In this document: positions 1-7,201 of the stretch, one piece after another | Layout of the letters: each line of letters starts with the position of its first letter | Position numbering within the stretch: position 1 is the stretch's first letter | Notes under the pieces: model-generated | Told to the model about the DNA's origin: nothing | What the model saw: the letters and a program-made list of their open reading frames with translations, nothing else | The model's database searches: none | Made by a program: the position numbers and the translations under genes | DNA from: CAINDI01 sp037127585 | GTDB lineage: Bacteria > Verrucomicrobiota > Verrucomicrobiia > Palsa-1439 | Assembly: GCA_037127585.1 (NCBI GenBank) | Contig: JBAXYB010000124.1 | Location: 1-8,286, forward strand | Direction: 5' to 3' | Length of the DNA stretch: 8,286 bases

Positions 1-413
1 GTGACGCGGCCGTCGGTGGTGGTGACGCCGATGCTGAAGCCGTTCAGGTCTTTATCGAGCGCAAGTTTGGCTTTGATCTTACCGGTCAGCGCTGAGTCGC
101 TGGCGGCGTCAGCGATGGCGACGCCGAAGTCGGTCATTTGCCGGCGGACGACCTTGCCGGTCTGGGTGAGTTCGCGTTCGATGTCGGTGCTGGTGAGGTG
201 CCAGGCTTCGAGTTTGGTGTCGAGCGTGGCCACGGCATTGTGGATGGCGGCGGCGGTGGTGTCTTGGGCGTGGCGGACGGCCGGCTTTTTGCGAATGACG
301 TAATAGCCCCCGATTAAGCCGCACAGAAACACGCCGGTGAGCAGGCCGACGAAGAAGTCTTTTATCCCACCGCCGCGGGGAGCTGTTTTGTTCGGTGGCT
401 CTTTACCGGCCAT
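1..413 (-). CDS. Membrane-anchored BON-domain protein (C-terminus outside window)
   Basis: Reading leftward from the ATG at 413-411, an open frame of 137 complete codons runs to the window edge with no stop. The product has a short hydrophilic, basic N-terminus, then one hydrophobic segment at about residues 18-40 (FFVGLLTGVFLCGLIGGYYV) followed by RKK, which suggests a single membrane anchor. A helical linker follows, and from about residue 104 a stretch (SALTGKIKAKLALDKDLNGF, then SIGVTTTDGRVT) matches the start of a BON domain as in OsmY and related envelope proteins. BON domains are thought to bind phospholipid or other membrane surfaces; the role here is inferred only. The domain is cut by the edge after about 34 residues, so total length and any second BON copy are unknown. 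The start lies 3 bases after the pyrophosphatase stop, without a recognisable Shine-Dalgarno sequence, which suggests co-transcription and coupling. The gene is missed if one looks only for ORFs complete within the window. Confidence 0.8.
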   Translation of the reverse strand, partial: MAGKEPPNKTAPRGGGIKDFFVGLLTGVFLCGLIGGYYVIRKKPAVRHAQDTTAAAIHNAVATLDTKLEAWHLTSTDIERELTQTGKVVRRQMTDFGVAIADAASDSALTGKIKAKLALDKDLNGFSIGVTTTDGRV

Positions 414-416
414 GGC

Positions 417-1034
417 TTAGAAGTCCGGATATTCGCAGTTGAGCAGTTGGTTGCGGAAGCGGTCGTAGGCGCGGGTGGATTCGCGGATCGCGGTGCGCGC
501 GTCGATGCGCCCACGGAAGTCGTCCACTTTGACCTGCCCGGCTTTTTCGAGTTCTTTGTAGATTTCGAAGAAGTGCCGGATTTCGAGGAGGATGTGGGGC
601 GGCAATTGAGAGATGTCGGTGTAGCTGGAATAGATCGGGTCGTTGGCGTGGATCGCGATAATCTTGATGTCTTCTTGGCCGGAATCGACCATCGGGAGCA
701 TGCCGATGGGCCGGGCTTTCATGACGCAACCGGGAATGACGGGTTCTTGGCAGAGGACGAGGATGTCGAGCGGATCGTGGTCGCGGCAGTAGGTCTGGGG
801 GATGAAGCCGTAGTTGCTCGGGTAATGCACGGCGCTGTGGAGGGTGCGGCTGATGTGGAGGATGCCGTTGCGCTTGTCGAGTTCGTATTTGATCTTGGAG
901 CGCATCGGGCATTCGATGAACGCGTTGACTTCCTCCGGGCTCTTTTCGCCAGGGGTGAGGAGGTGAAAGGGATTGTACCACGCCGGCTGGAGCGCCGTAC
1001 CGGGGAGTGGTGATTTAATAGTTTTTTTCGCCAT
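417..1034 (-). CDS. ppa: Soluble family I inorganic pyrophosphatase
   Basis: This cytoplasmic enzyme hydrolyses pyrophosphate to two phosphates with Mg2+, pulling nucleotide, nucleic-acid and aminoacyl-tRNA synthesis forward. The 205-residue product is slightly longer than the roughly 175-residue E. coli enzyme because of an N-terminal extension of about 20 residues. Active-site residues align with E. coli at a constant offset of 20: K49, E51, R63, Y75, D85, D87, D90, D117, D122 and K124, plus Y159-K160 near the C-terminal side. The metal-binding loop reads CRDHDPLDILVL; His86 replaces the Ser/Gly/Asp/Asn usual in the family signature, but all three aspartates are kept. The style (YCRDHDPLDILVLCQEPVIPG) recalls plant/chlamydial-type enzymes. 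The ATG at 1034-1032 starts 23 bases after the permease stop, with no clear ribosome binding site. The stop is 3 bases before the BON gene. It should be active; its place behind efflux genes may be incidental. Confidence 0.96.
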   Translation of the reverse strand: MAKKTIKSPLPGTALQPAWYNPFHLLTPGEKSPEEVNAFIECPMRSKIKYELDKRNGILHISRTLHSAVHYPSNYGFIPQTYCRDHDPLDILVLCQEPVIPGCVMKARPIGMLPMVDSGQEDIKIIAIHANDPIYSSYTDISQLPPHILLEIRHFFEIYKELEKAGQVKVDDFRGRIDARTAIRESTRAYDRFRNQLLNCEYPDF

Positions 1035-1057
1035 AACGCGGCGACTCTAGCGGAGCG

Positions 1058-2271
1058 TCACTCGTAGCGCAAGGCGTCGATTGGGTCGAGCTGCGCGGCT
1101 TTGCGGGCCGGGTAGAAACCGAAGAAGACGCCGACCGCCGCGCTGAAGAGAAACGCGATGATCACCGAACTCGGCGAGATTAACGTCGGCCAGTTCGCCA
1201 CCGCCGAGAGCAGTTTGGCGGCGCCGACCCCAAGAAGGATGCCAATGATTCCGCCGAGTGAACTGAGGGTGATGGCTTCAGCCAGAAATTGCAGCAGAAT
1301 GTCGCGGCCGTGCGCGCCGACGGCCATGCGGATGCCGATCTCGCGGGTGCGTTCGGTGACGCTGACGAGCATGATGTTCATGATGCCGATGCCACCGACG
1401 AGGAGCGAGACGCTGGCGATGGCACCGAGCAACACCGTGAGGGTTTTCGTTGTCGCGGTGGCGGCGGCCGCAATTTCTTCCTGACCGCGAATCGTAAAAT
1501 CATCTTCACGCCCATTGCCCAACCGGTGGCGCTGGCGGAGGAGGTCGGCAATGTCGGCTTGGACTTTGGCTGCGGGGATGGCTGGGTCGGTTTGAACCAT
1601 GATGGAATTCAGGCTGGTGCGGCGCGCGACCCGCTTCATCGCGCTGGTGTACGGAATCACCACGACATCATCCTGGTCGCTCCCCATCACGGACAAGCCT
1701 TTCCGGGAGAGGACCCCGAGGATTTTGAAAGGAATGTTGCGGATGCGAATGATTTGCCCGACGGGGTCGTCGTTGGGGAAAAGTTCGTTGGCGATGGTTT
1801 GGCCGATGATGCAGGCCTTGGTGGTGCCGCGGATGTCTTGTTCGCCGAACATCGCCCCACTCACCAAAGGCCAATCGCGGATCGCCAGATAGTCGGCGCC
1901 TTCGCCCAGGACGCTGGTGCTCCAGTTCAAGCCGTTGGCGAGCACCTGTTGCCGGTCGCGCACTTCGGGGCTGACGTGAACCACGCCCGGTATTTCCCGT
2001 GCGATGGCTTCCGCGTCCTCCACCGTCATCGTCCCGGCTCCGCCCCACCCGCTGCGCGCGCCGCCGCTGGAAAAGTTGCCGGAGAAAATCAGCACGACGT
2101 TTTGCCCGAGGCTGGCAATCTGGGCCTCGACCTGTGACTTCGCACCGTTGCCGATGCCGACCATCGCGATTACGGCACCGACGCCGATGATGATGCCGAG
2201 CGTCGTGAGCACGGAACGCAGTTTATTGCGGCGCAGCGCGCGCAAGGCGATCCGAATGGTGGCGGCGAATC

Positions 2272-2275
<4 letters not shown>
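1058..2275 (-). CDS. MacB-type ABC transporter permease (FtsX family)
   Basis: Inner-membrane permease of a MacAB-like tripartite efflux pump; 405 residues, the usual size for a stand-alone MacB permease half. The order is classical: a basic amphipathic N-terminus, TM1 at about 21-42 (SVLTTLGIIIGVGAVIAMVG), a large periplasmic MacB-PCD domain at about 45-275, then TM2 about 279-304, TM3 about 329-355 and TM4 about 368-388. Family motifs are present: ERTREIGIRMAVGA at 308-321 between TM2 and TM3, and the C-terminal FYPARKAAQLDPIDALRYE. MacB proteins use ATP hydrolysis in the cytoplasm to drive periplasmic conformational change that pushes substrate through the adaptor and outer-membrane channel. 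E. coli MacB is an ATPase-permease fusion, whereas here the ATPase is the separate upstream gene. The ATG overlaps the ATPase stop by 4 bases (ATGA), and no Shine-Dalgarno sequence is visible, so translation is probably coupled. The substrate (macrolide, peptide, lipid or other) cannot be told. Confidence 0.94.
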
Positions 2276-3033
<758 letters not shown>

Positions 3034-3035
3034 GG

Positions 3036-4196
3036 CTAGAACCGGCGCGGCATGCCGGGACTGAAGGGATTTTGCGGTGCCGATGTTGTTGGTTTGGCCG
3101 TCGAGCTGGTGATAACTTTGTCGTCTTCTTTGAGTCCGTCGGTGATTTCCGTGGCCAGTCCGTCGGTGATGCCGGTCTTGACCTGAACCGGCTGCGGTTT
3201 ACCGGCGGTGTCCAGGATGTAAACGGTGCGGGTCGGGCTGTGCTCGCGTTTCTTGGCGGCGCCGGGGGCGGGCTTCGTCGTATCCGCCGGGCGGTAGCGC
3301 AAGGCGGCGTTCGGAATCTTCAAGGCCTCCGGGCGCTGGGCGATGATGATCGAGACATTGGCGGTCATGCCGGGTTTGAGTTTCAGGTCGCCATTGTTGA
3401 CCGCAATCACGGTGTCGTAGGTCACGACATTTTGGACGGTGAGCGGCGCGTTGCGGACTTGCATGACTTCGCCGTGAAACGTCCGCATTGGAAAGGCGTC
3501 CACGGTGAAGTCCACTTTTTGACCGACTTCGACCACGCCGATATCGGCTTCGGCGACGTTGGCATCGATTTGCATTTTGGTGAGGTCGTTGGCGATGACG
3601 AAGAGCGTCGGCGCGCTCAAGCTGGCGGCCACCGTCTGGCCGACGTCGACGTTCCGCGAGATGACGATGCCGTCAACGGGCGCGGTGATCGTACAGCGGT
3701 CGAGGTCAATCTTCACTTTTGCGCGGCTGGCCTCTTTTTGTTTCACCGTGGCTTCGGCTTGGTGCAAACCCGCGATTGACTTGTCGTAGTCGGAGGGCGG
3801 GATGAGTTCTTTGGCGAGGAGTTCCTTGGCGCGGCTTTCGTTGATTTTTGCCAGCTCGAGCGCTGCGTTGACGCTGGCCAGATCGGCTTCGGCCTGGAGG
3901 AGATTCGCCTGGTAAGTGGACGGATCGATCAGCGCGATGACCTGCCCGGCTTTGACGGGTGAATTAAAATCCACGAACAGCTTGTCGATGATGCCGGAGA
4001 TCTGACTGCCGACCTGGACGTTAAGGACCGGATTGAGCTGGCCGGTCGCCGTCACTAGTTGGGTGAGGTCGCCGCGCACCACCGCCGTGGTTTGATATTG
4101 CGGCGCATCGTTTGCCCGCCGTTTCCACCACCACCAGCCGCCGCCAATTGCGCCGGCCACAATTGCGAGGATCACGAGCCATTTAATTAGTTTCAT
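3036..4196 (-). CDS. MacA-like periplasmic membrane fusion protein (RND/HlyD adaptor family)
   Basis: Periplasmic adaptor bridging the MacB-type permease and the outer-membrane channel; 386 residues, close to E. coli MacA. Order: an uncleaved-looking membrane anchor at about 4-24 ending in four consecutive Trp and KRR; the family opening YQTTAVVRGDLTQLVTATGQL at 34-54; first lipoyl half at about 62-92 (VGSQISGIIDKLFVDFNSPV); alpha-helical hairpin at about 93-167; second lipoyl half at about 168-200 (ITAPVDGIVISRNVDVGQTV); beta-barrel at about 207-285; and a membrane-proximal region at about 290-365, interrupted by a Pro/Lys-rich insert at about 302-322. The frame stays open upstream to 4301, but that extension is an Arg/Trp-rich shadow of the channel gene. 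The ATG at 4196-4194 is chosen because it gives the natural MKLIKWLVIL anchor and sits 8 bases after a weak GGGA. The start overlaps the end of the channel gene by 14 bases. Confidence 0.93.
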   Translation of the reverse strand: MKLIKWLVILAIVAGAIGGGWWWWKRRANDAPQYQTTAVVRGDLTQLVTATGQLNPVLNVQVGSQISGIIDKLFVDFNSPVKAGQVIALIDPSTYQANLLQAEADLASVNAALELAKINESRAKELLAKELIPPSDYDKSIAGLHQAEATVKQKEASRAKVKIDLDRCTITAPVDGIVISRNVDVGQTVAASLSAPTLFVIANDLTKMQIDANVAEADIGVVEVGQKVDFTVDAFPMRTFHGEVMQVRNAPLTVQNVVTYDTVIAVNNGDLKLKPGMTANVSIIIAQRPEALKIPNAALRYRPADTTKPAPGAAKKREHSPTRTVYILDTAGKPQPVQVKTGITDGLATEITDGLKEDDKVITSSTAKPTTSAPQNPFSPGMPRRF

Positions 4197-5571
4197 TAAA
4201 ATTATCCCAACCACCGCCGAGCGCTTTATACAACGCCACCAGATTCTGCGCCACTGCCGCTTCGCTCGCAACGAGTTGATCATCGGCCTGCGCGGCGGCA
4301 TTCTCGCTTGTGACCACGTTCAAGAAATCCACCAGCCCTTTCGTATAAAGATCATTGGCCAACTCGAGCGCCCGGCGATTGGCCGCCGCCGCGGCGGTGA
4401 GGGTGCGATACCGGACTTGTTCGTTCGCATAAGCGATGAGCGCACTCTCGACGTCTTCAAATGCCAGGAGCACCGTTTGCTCATAGACTGCCAACGCTTG
4501 TTCTTGTTGGGCTGTTTGCGCCCGAACTTTCGCGCGAATCTGCGGGTACTCCAGAAGTTTCCAAGTCACGATCGGCCCGACCGACCAGAACCGGCTGGGC
4601 GATGTCAGCAAGTCGCCACCGGTAAGACTCTGAAATCCGCCGAGGCCGGTCAACGAAAGTTTGGGAAACAACTCCGCGACTTGCACCCCAATCGCCGCCG
4701 TCGCCGCTGCCAACTCGCGTTCGCTGCGGCGAATATCCGGTCGCCGCCGCAGCAACTCCGCCGGCAACCCGACCGGCACCTCAGGCGGTGGGGCGGGAAT
4801 GCCGGTCGCTTGCGAGAGTTCATCGACTAACGTGCCGGGGTGTTGACCGAGCAAGACCGCAAGCCGGTACATTCCTTGCCGGGCGGCCGTGTGAAGCGTG
4901 GGCAATTGCGCCTCCGTGGTGGTCAACAGCGCCTGGGCTTGCGTCACGTCGAGTTCGCCGGTCAGGCCGGCTTTGAAGCGGGACTGGGCGATTTCGAGGG
5001 CGGTTTGCTGCGAGCGGAGATTGTTGGTGGCGATGACCAGCCGGCGTTGGGCGCCGCGGACGGCCACGTAATTGCGCGCCACTTCCGCCAAGACCGTGAT
5101 CAATACGTCGCGCTCGCTTTCGATGATGGCCGCCATCACGGCGCTGGCGGATTCGAGTTGCCGGCGTTTACCGCCGAACACGTCGATCTCCCAGCTCGCG
5201 TCGAAGCCGGCTTCATATTTGTCGGTGTCGCGCTTTTGCCCGGGGTTGGTCGATCCGTTCTTGGACCGGTGCGTCTTGAGATACGACGTGTTCAGATTTA
5301 TGTTCGGCAAGAAATCGCTGATCGCGCCGCTCCGGTAGGCGCGCGCTTCGAGGACGCGGGCGTGGGCGAGCCGGAGATCGCGATTGGCTTTGACGGCGCG
5401 ATCGAGCAGCGAATCGAGTTCCGGATCGTGAAACGTCTTCCACCACGCGGTGAGTGGCGGGGCGGAATTCGTGCCGGTCTGCCACTGGGCCGGGGCGTTC
5501 GTCTGCGGCGGCCGGTAATCCGGGCCGACCGCGCAGCCGGTCAGGAGAATTAACGGGAGGAGATACTTCAC
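4183..5571 (-). CDS. Outer-membrane efflux lipoprotein, NodT/TolC family
   Basis: Trimeric outer-membrane/periplasmic channel subunit for tripartite efflux; 462 residues, normal for the NodT/OprM-type family. A short lipoprotein signal peptide ends in the lipobox LTGC with the lipidated Cys at residue 13, immediately followed by AVGPDYRPP, the typical opening of this family. Other hallmarks are SWEIDVFGGKRR at 126-137 (first beta-strand region), the two repeated OEP halves, GLPAELLRRRPDIRRSE at 268-284, LFPKLSLTG at 301-309, and the closing YKALGGGW at 448-455. The start is GTG at 5571-5569: it is required for the lipoprotein signal and has GGAG 8 bases upstream. The GTG overlaps the preceding adaptor stop by 4 bases (GTGA). 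It is the only channel gene in the window and lies between two adaptor genes, so it probably serves both pumps; that sharing is an inference. NodT-family channels are more often annotated with RND pumps, so partner choice is not proven. Confidence 0.95.
   Translation of the reverse strand: MKYLLPLILLTGCAVGPDYRPPQTNAPAQWQTGTNSAPPLTAWWKTFHDPELDSLLDRAVKANRDLRLAHARVLEARAYRSGAISDFLPNINLNTSYLKTHRSKNGSTNPGQKRDTDKYEAGFDASWEIDVFGGKRRQLESASAVMAAIIESERDVLITVLAEVARNYVAVRGAQRRLVIATNNLRSQQTALEIAQSRFKAGLTGELDVTQAQALLTTTEAQLPTLHTAARQGMYRLAVLLGQHPGTLVDELSQATGIPAPPPEVPVGLPAELLRRRPDIRRSERELAAATAAIGVQVAELFPKLSLTGLGGFQSLTGGDLLTSPSRFWSVGPIVTWKLLEYPQIRAKVRAQTAQQEQALAVYEQTVLLAFEDVESALIAYANEQVRYRTLTAAAAANRRALELANDLYTKGLVDFLNVVTSENAAAQADDQLVASEAAVAQNLVALYKALGGGWDNFNETN
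4205..4208 (-). promoter_or_regulatory. Weak ribosome binding site deciding the MacA-like start
   Basis: On the minus strand GGGA precedes the ATG at 4196 by 8 bases, within an AT-rich patch inside the last codons of the channel gene. It is a weak match to the anti-Shine-Dalgarno sequence, but it is correctly placed and supports the short start over the extended open frame. Confidence 0.4.
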
Positions 5572-6509
5572 GGCTTTTTCTCCGGCGCGTCAATGAAGAC
5601 GTCCACTTGTTGGCCGACAAAGACCGGTAAGTTGCCGCGGTCAAACCGGAAGATGACTTGGAGCACGCGCGTGTCGACGCGTTCGGTGCTGTCGCCGGTC
5701 AGGGAGCGCTTCGGAATGACATACGGCTCGAAGCGCACGAATTGCAGCGGCATCTTAATTTGATTGTTGCCGCGCAGATTGCCGGTCGCGGCCGCGCCGG
5801 GTTGCAGTCGCCATGCATCGTTTTCGTCGACATCGACGCGGACATGCAACGGATCGGTCGCGCCGAACATGAGCAGCGGTTGGTCGGCGCGACCGGCGGC
5901 GGCGAATTCGCCACGCCGGATTTTGACCTGCAGCACTTCGCCGGCAACAGGAGCGCGGATGGTGCGGAGTTCGATGTCGGTCTCGGCTTGGGTGACTTGG
6001 GCGGCGGCGTTGGTGAGATCGGCCGAAGCGGCGGCGAGTTTCGCGGCGGCCACATGGACGCTGGCGGTGCGCCGGCTCATTTCTTCGACGCTGATGCCGC
6101 GTTTGTCAGCGAGGCTATCAGCGAGGTTGAACAGGATTTTGGCGGTGTCGAGGACGGACTCGGCTTCGGTAATGCGCGCTTGGGCGACGGCGACATTGGC
6201 GCGGCGGGCGAGCAGTTGGGCTTGGGATTCGCGGTCGTCGATCTGGAAGAGCGGCGCGCCGGCAGGGACGTGGTCGCCGACGCGCACATTGACCGCGGCC
6301 ACGATGCCGGCGATGGGGGTGCCGATGGCGATGTTTTCGGAGTTGGCTTCGATGATACCGGCCCCAGCGACGAATGACCGGTAAGGCGCGGCGGCCGGGG
6401 CGACGACTGGTTGCGCGACCGGCGCGGCTTTGCTGCCTTGAGCGACTTTCCAAATGGCGAAGGTGAGGCCGGCAGCGGCTAATACGGGGATGAGATATTT
6501 GCGGATCAT
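5568..6509 (-). CDS. HlyD/DevB-like membrane fusion protein (short form)
   Basis: Periplasmic adaptor for the DevCA-like permease and ATPase encoded just upstream. The 313 residues comprise an N-terminal membrane anchor (about 5-20), an Ala/Pro-rich linker (about 26-43), a first lipoyl half at about 62-92 (GTPIAGIVAAVNVRVGDHVP), an alpha-helical hairpin at about 95-178, a second lipoyl half at about 180-214 (IRAPVAGEVLQVKIRRGEFA) and a beta-barrel at about 219-305. The stretch VIPKRSLTGDSTERVDTRVL at 264-283 is typical of the DevB-like branch. Compared with the MacA-like protein in this window it is about 70 residues shorter and ends right after the barrel, so the membrane-proximal domain seems reduced or absent. 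The ATG at 6509-6507 has the best Shine-Dalgarno sequence in the window (GGAAGGAA) and overlaps the ATPase stop by 4 bases. Cyanobacterial DevBCA exports heterocyst glycolipid via a TolC homologue; homologues in other phyla export unknown substrates. Confidence 0.9.
   Translation of the reverse strand: MIRKYLIPVLAAAGLTFAIWKVAQGSKAAPVAQPVVAPAAAPYRSFVAGAGIIEANSENIAIGTPIAGIVAAVNVRVGDHVPAGAPLFQIDDRESQAQLLARRANVAVAQARITEAESVLDTAKILFNLADSLADKRGISVEEMSRRTASVHVAAAKLAAASADLTNAAAQVTQAETDIELRTIRAPVAGEVLQVKIRRGEFAAAGRADQPLLMFGATDPLHVRVDVDENDAWRLQPGAAATGNLRGNNQIKMPLQFVRFEPYVIPKRSLTGDSTERVDTRVLQVIFRFDRGNLPVFVGQQVDVFIDAPEKKP
5579..5583 (-). promoter_or_regulatory. Ribosome binding site supporting the GTG start of the channel gene
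   Basis: The minus strand reads GGAGA with the GGAG core 8 bases before the GTG at 5571, embedded in the end of the preceding adaptor gene. It supports GTG as the true initiator of the lipoprotein. Confidence 0.6.
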
Positions 6510-7201
6510 TTTGTTCCTTCCGTGATGCTGGTGATGTGGCCGTCGTCCATGCGGGCGATGCGATCGGCGAATTCAAAAATGCGCGCGTCGTGGGTGACGA
6601 CGATGAGTGAGCGTTCGCCGTCGAGGGCGATGCTGCGGAGGAGTTCCATGACTTTGTGGCCGGTCTCGTGGTCGAGCGCGCTGGTGGGTTCGTCGCAGAC
6701 GATGAGACGCGGGTTGTGAATGAGCGCGCGGGCGATGGCGACGCGTTGTTGTTGGCCGCCGGAGATTTCAGTCGGCAAGGCGCGTTTGGTGCGTTCATCG
6801 AAGCCGACTCGGTCGAGCACGGCGCGGGCGGCTTGAACGGCTTGCCGGCGGGGTTGGTTTTGAATCAGCAGCGGGACGGCAACATTTTCTTGCGCTGACA
6901 AGGTGGGGATGAGGTTTAAGGCTTGGAAGACGAAGCCGATGTTGTTGCCGCGGTACCGGGTTTTTTCGGGCGCCGGCATGTGTTTGAAGTCACGGTCGAA
7001 CACGAGGCAGTCGCCATCGCTTTGGTCAAGGATGCCGGCGATGACGGAGATGAGCGTGGTCTTGCCGCAACCGGACGGGCCGACGAGCATCATCAGTTCG
7101 CCGGCTTTGACTTCGAGGTCGATGCCGCGCAAGGCGTGCACGGCCGACGTGCCGGTGCCGTAGGTTTTCTTCACCGCTTTGCAATGGACGGCAATGCTCA
7201 T
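6506..7201 (-). CDS. DevA/LolD-like ABC transporter ATP-binding protein
   Basis: Cytoplasmic ATPase of the first pump; 231 residues, a standard length for stand-alone DevA/LolD-type subunits. Motifs are complete: Walker A GPSGCGKTT at 41-49, Q-loop Q93 (FVFQALNLIPTLSAQENV), signature ISGGQQQR at 146-153 with Ile in place of the common Leu, Walker B LIVCDEPT at 166-173 with catalytic E171, and H-loop H204. The frame is open upstream to 7357, but those extra 52 residues are Arg/His-rich and antisense-like in composition, overlapping the permease gene. The ATG at 7201-7199 gives the natural start MSIAVHCKAVKKTYGTG and overlaps the permease stop by exactly 4 bases (ATGA). No Shine-Dalgarno sequence is visible in front of it (only GC-rich permease codons), so it depends on translational coupling. 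The downstream overlap with the adaptor is again ATGA. Confidence 0.95.
   Translation of the reverse strand: MSIAVHCKAVKKTYGTGTSAVHALRGIDLEVKAGELMMLVGPSGCGKTTLISVIAGILDQSDGDCLVFDRDFKHMPAPEKTRYRGNNIGFVFQALNLIPTLSAQENVAVPLLIQNQPRRQAVQAARAVLDRVGFDERTKRALPTEISGGQQQRVAIARALIHNPRLIVCDEPTSALDHETGHKVMELLRSIALDGERSLIVVTHDARIFEFADRIARMDDGHITSITEGTK
6514..6521 (-). promoter_or_regulatory. Strong Shine-Dalgarno sequence for the DevB-like adaptor
   Basis: The minus strand carries GGAAGGAA with the AGGA core ending 5 bases before the ATG at 6509. It lies within the last codons (EGTK) of the ATPase gene. It is the clearest ribosome binding site in the window. Confidence 0.65.

Noticed and set aside
1..303. 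Plus-strand open frame starting with GTG at the left edge
   Set aside because: The minus strand encodes a coherent TM anchor plus BON start in the same region; the plus frame shows only Ser/Ala/Val-rich shadow composition.
447..1013. Long plus-strand open frame (188 codons) opposite the pyrophosphatase gene
   Set aside because: It is antisense to a gene with a full set of catalytic residues; its acidic Val/Asp/Gly-rich composition is the mirror of GC-rich codons, and it shows no recognisable domain or ribosome binding site.
1035..1057. Possible terminator or promoter between the permease and ppa
   Set aside because: The 23-base gap has no stem-loop followed by T-run and no convincing -35/-10 pair; any promoter would have to lie within the permease coding sequence, and I could not identify one.
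1289..2137. Plus-strand open frame of 282 codons opposite the MacB-type permease
   Set aside because: It has a His/Asp/Ala/Gly-rich, low-complexity composition typical of an antisense shadow, while the minus-strand reading is a clear permease along its whole length.
4197..4301. N-terminal extension of the MacA-like frame
   Set aside because: The extra 35 residues (Arg/Trp-rich) overlap the conserved C-terminal part of the channel gene and would precede a normal membrane anchor; the internal ATG at 4196 is the better start.
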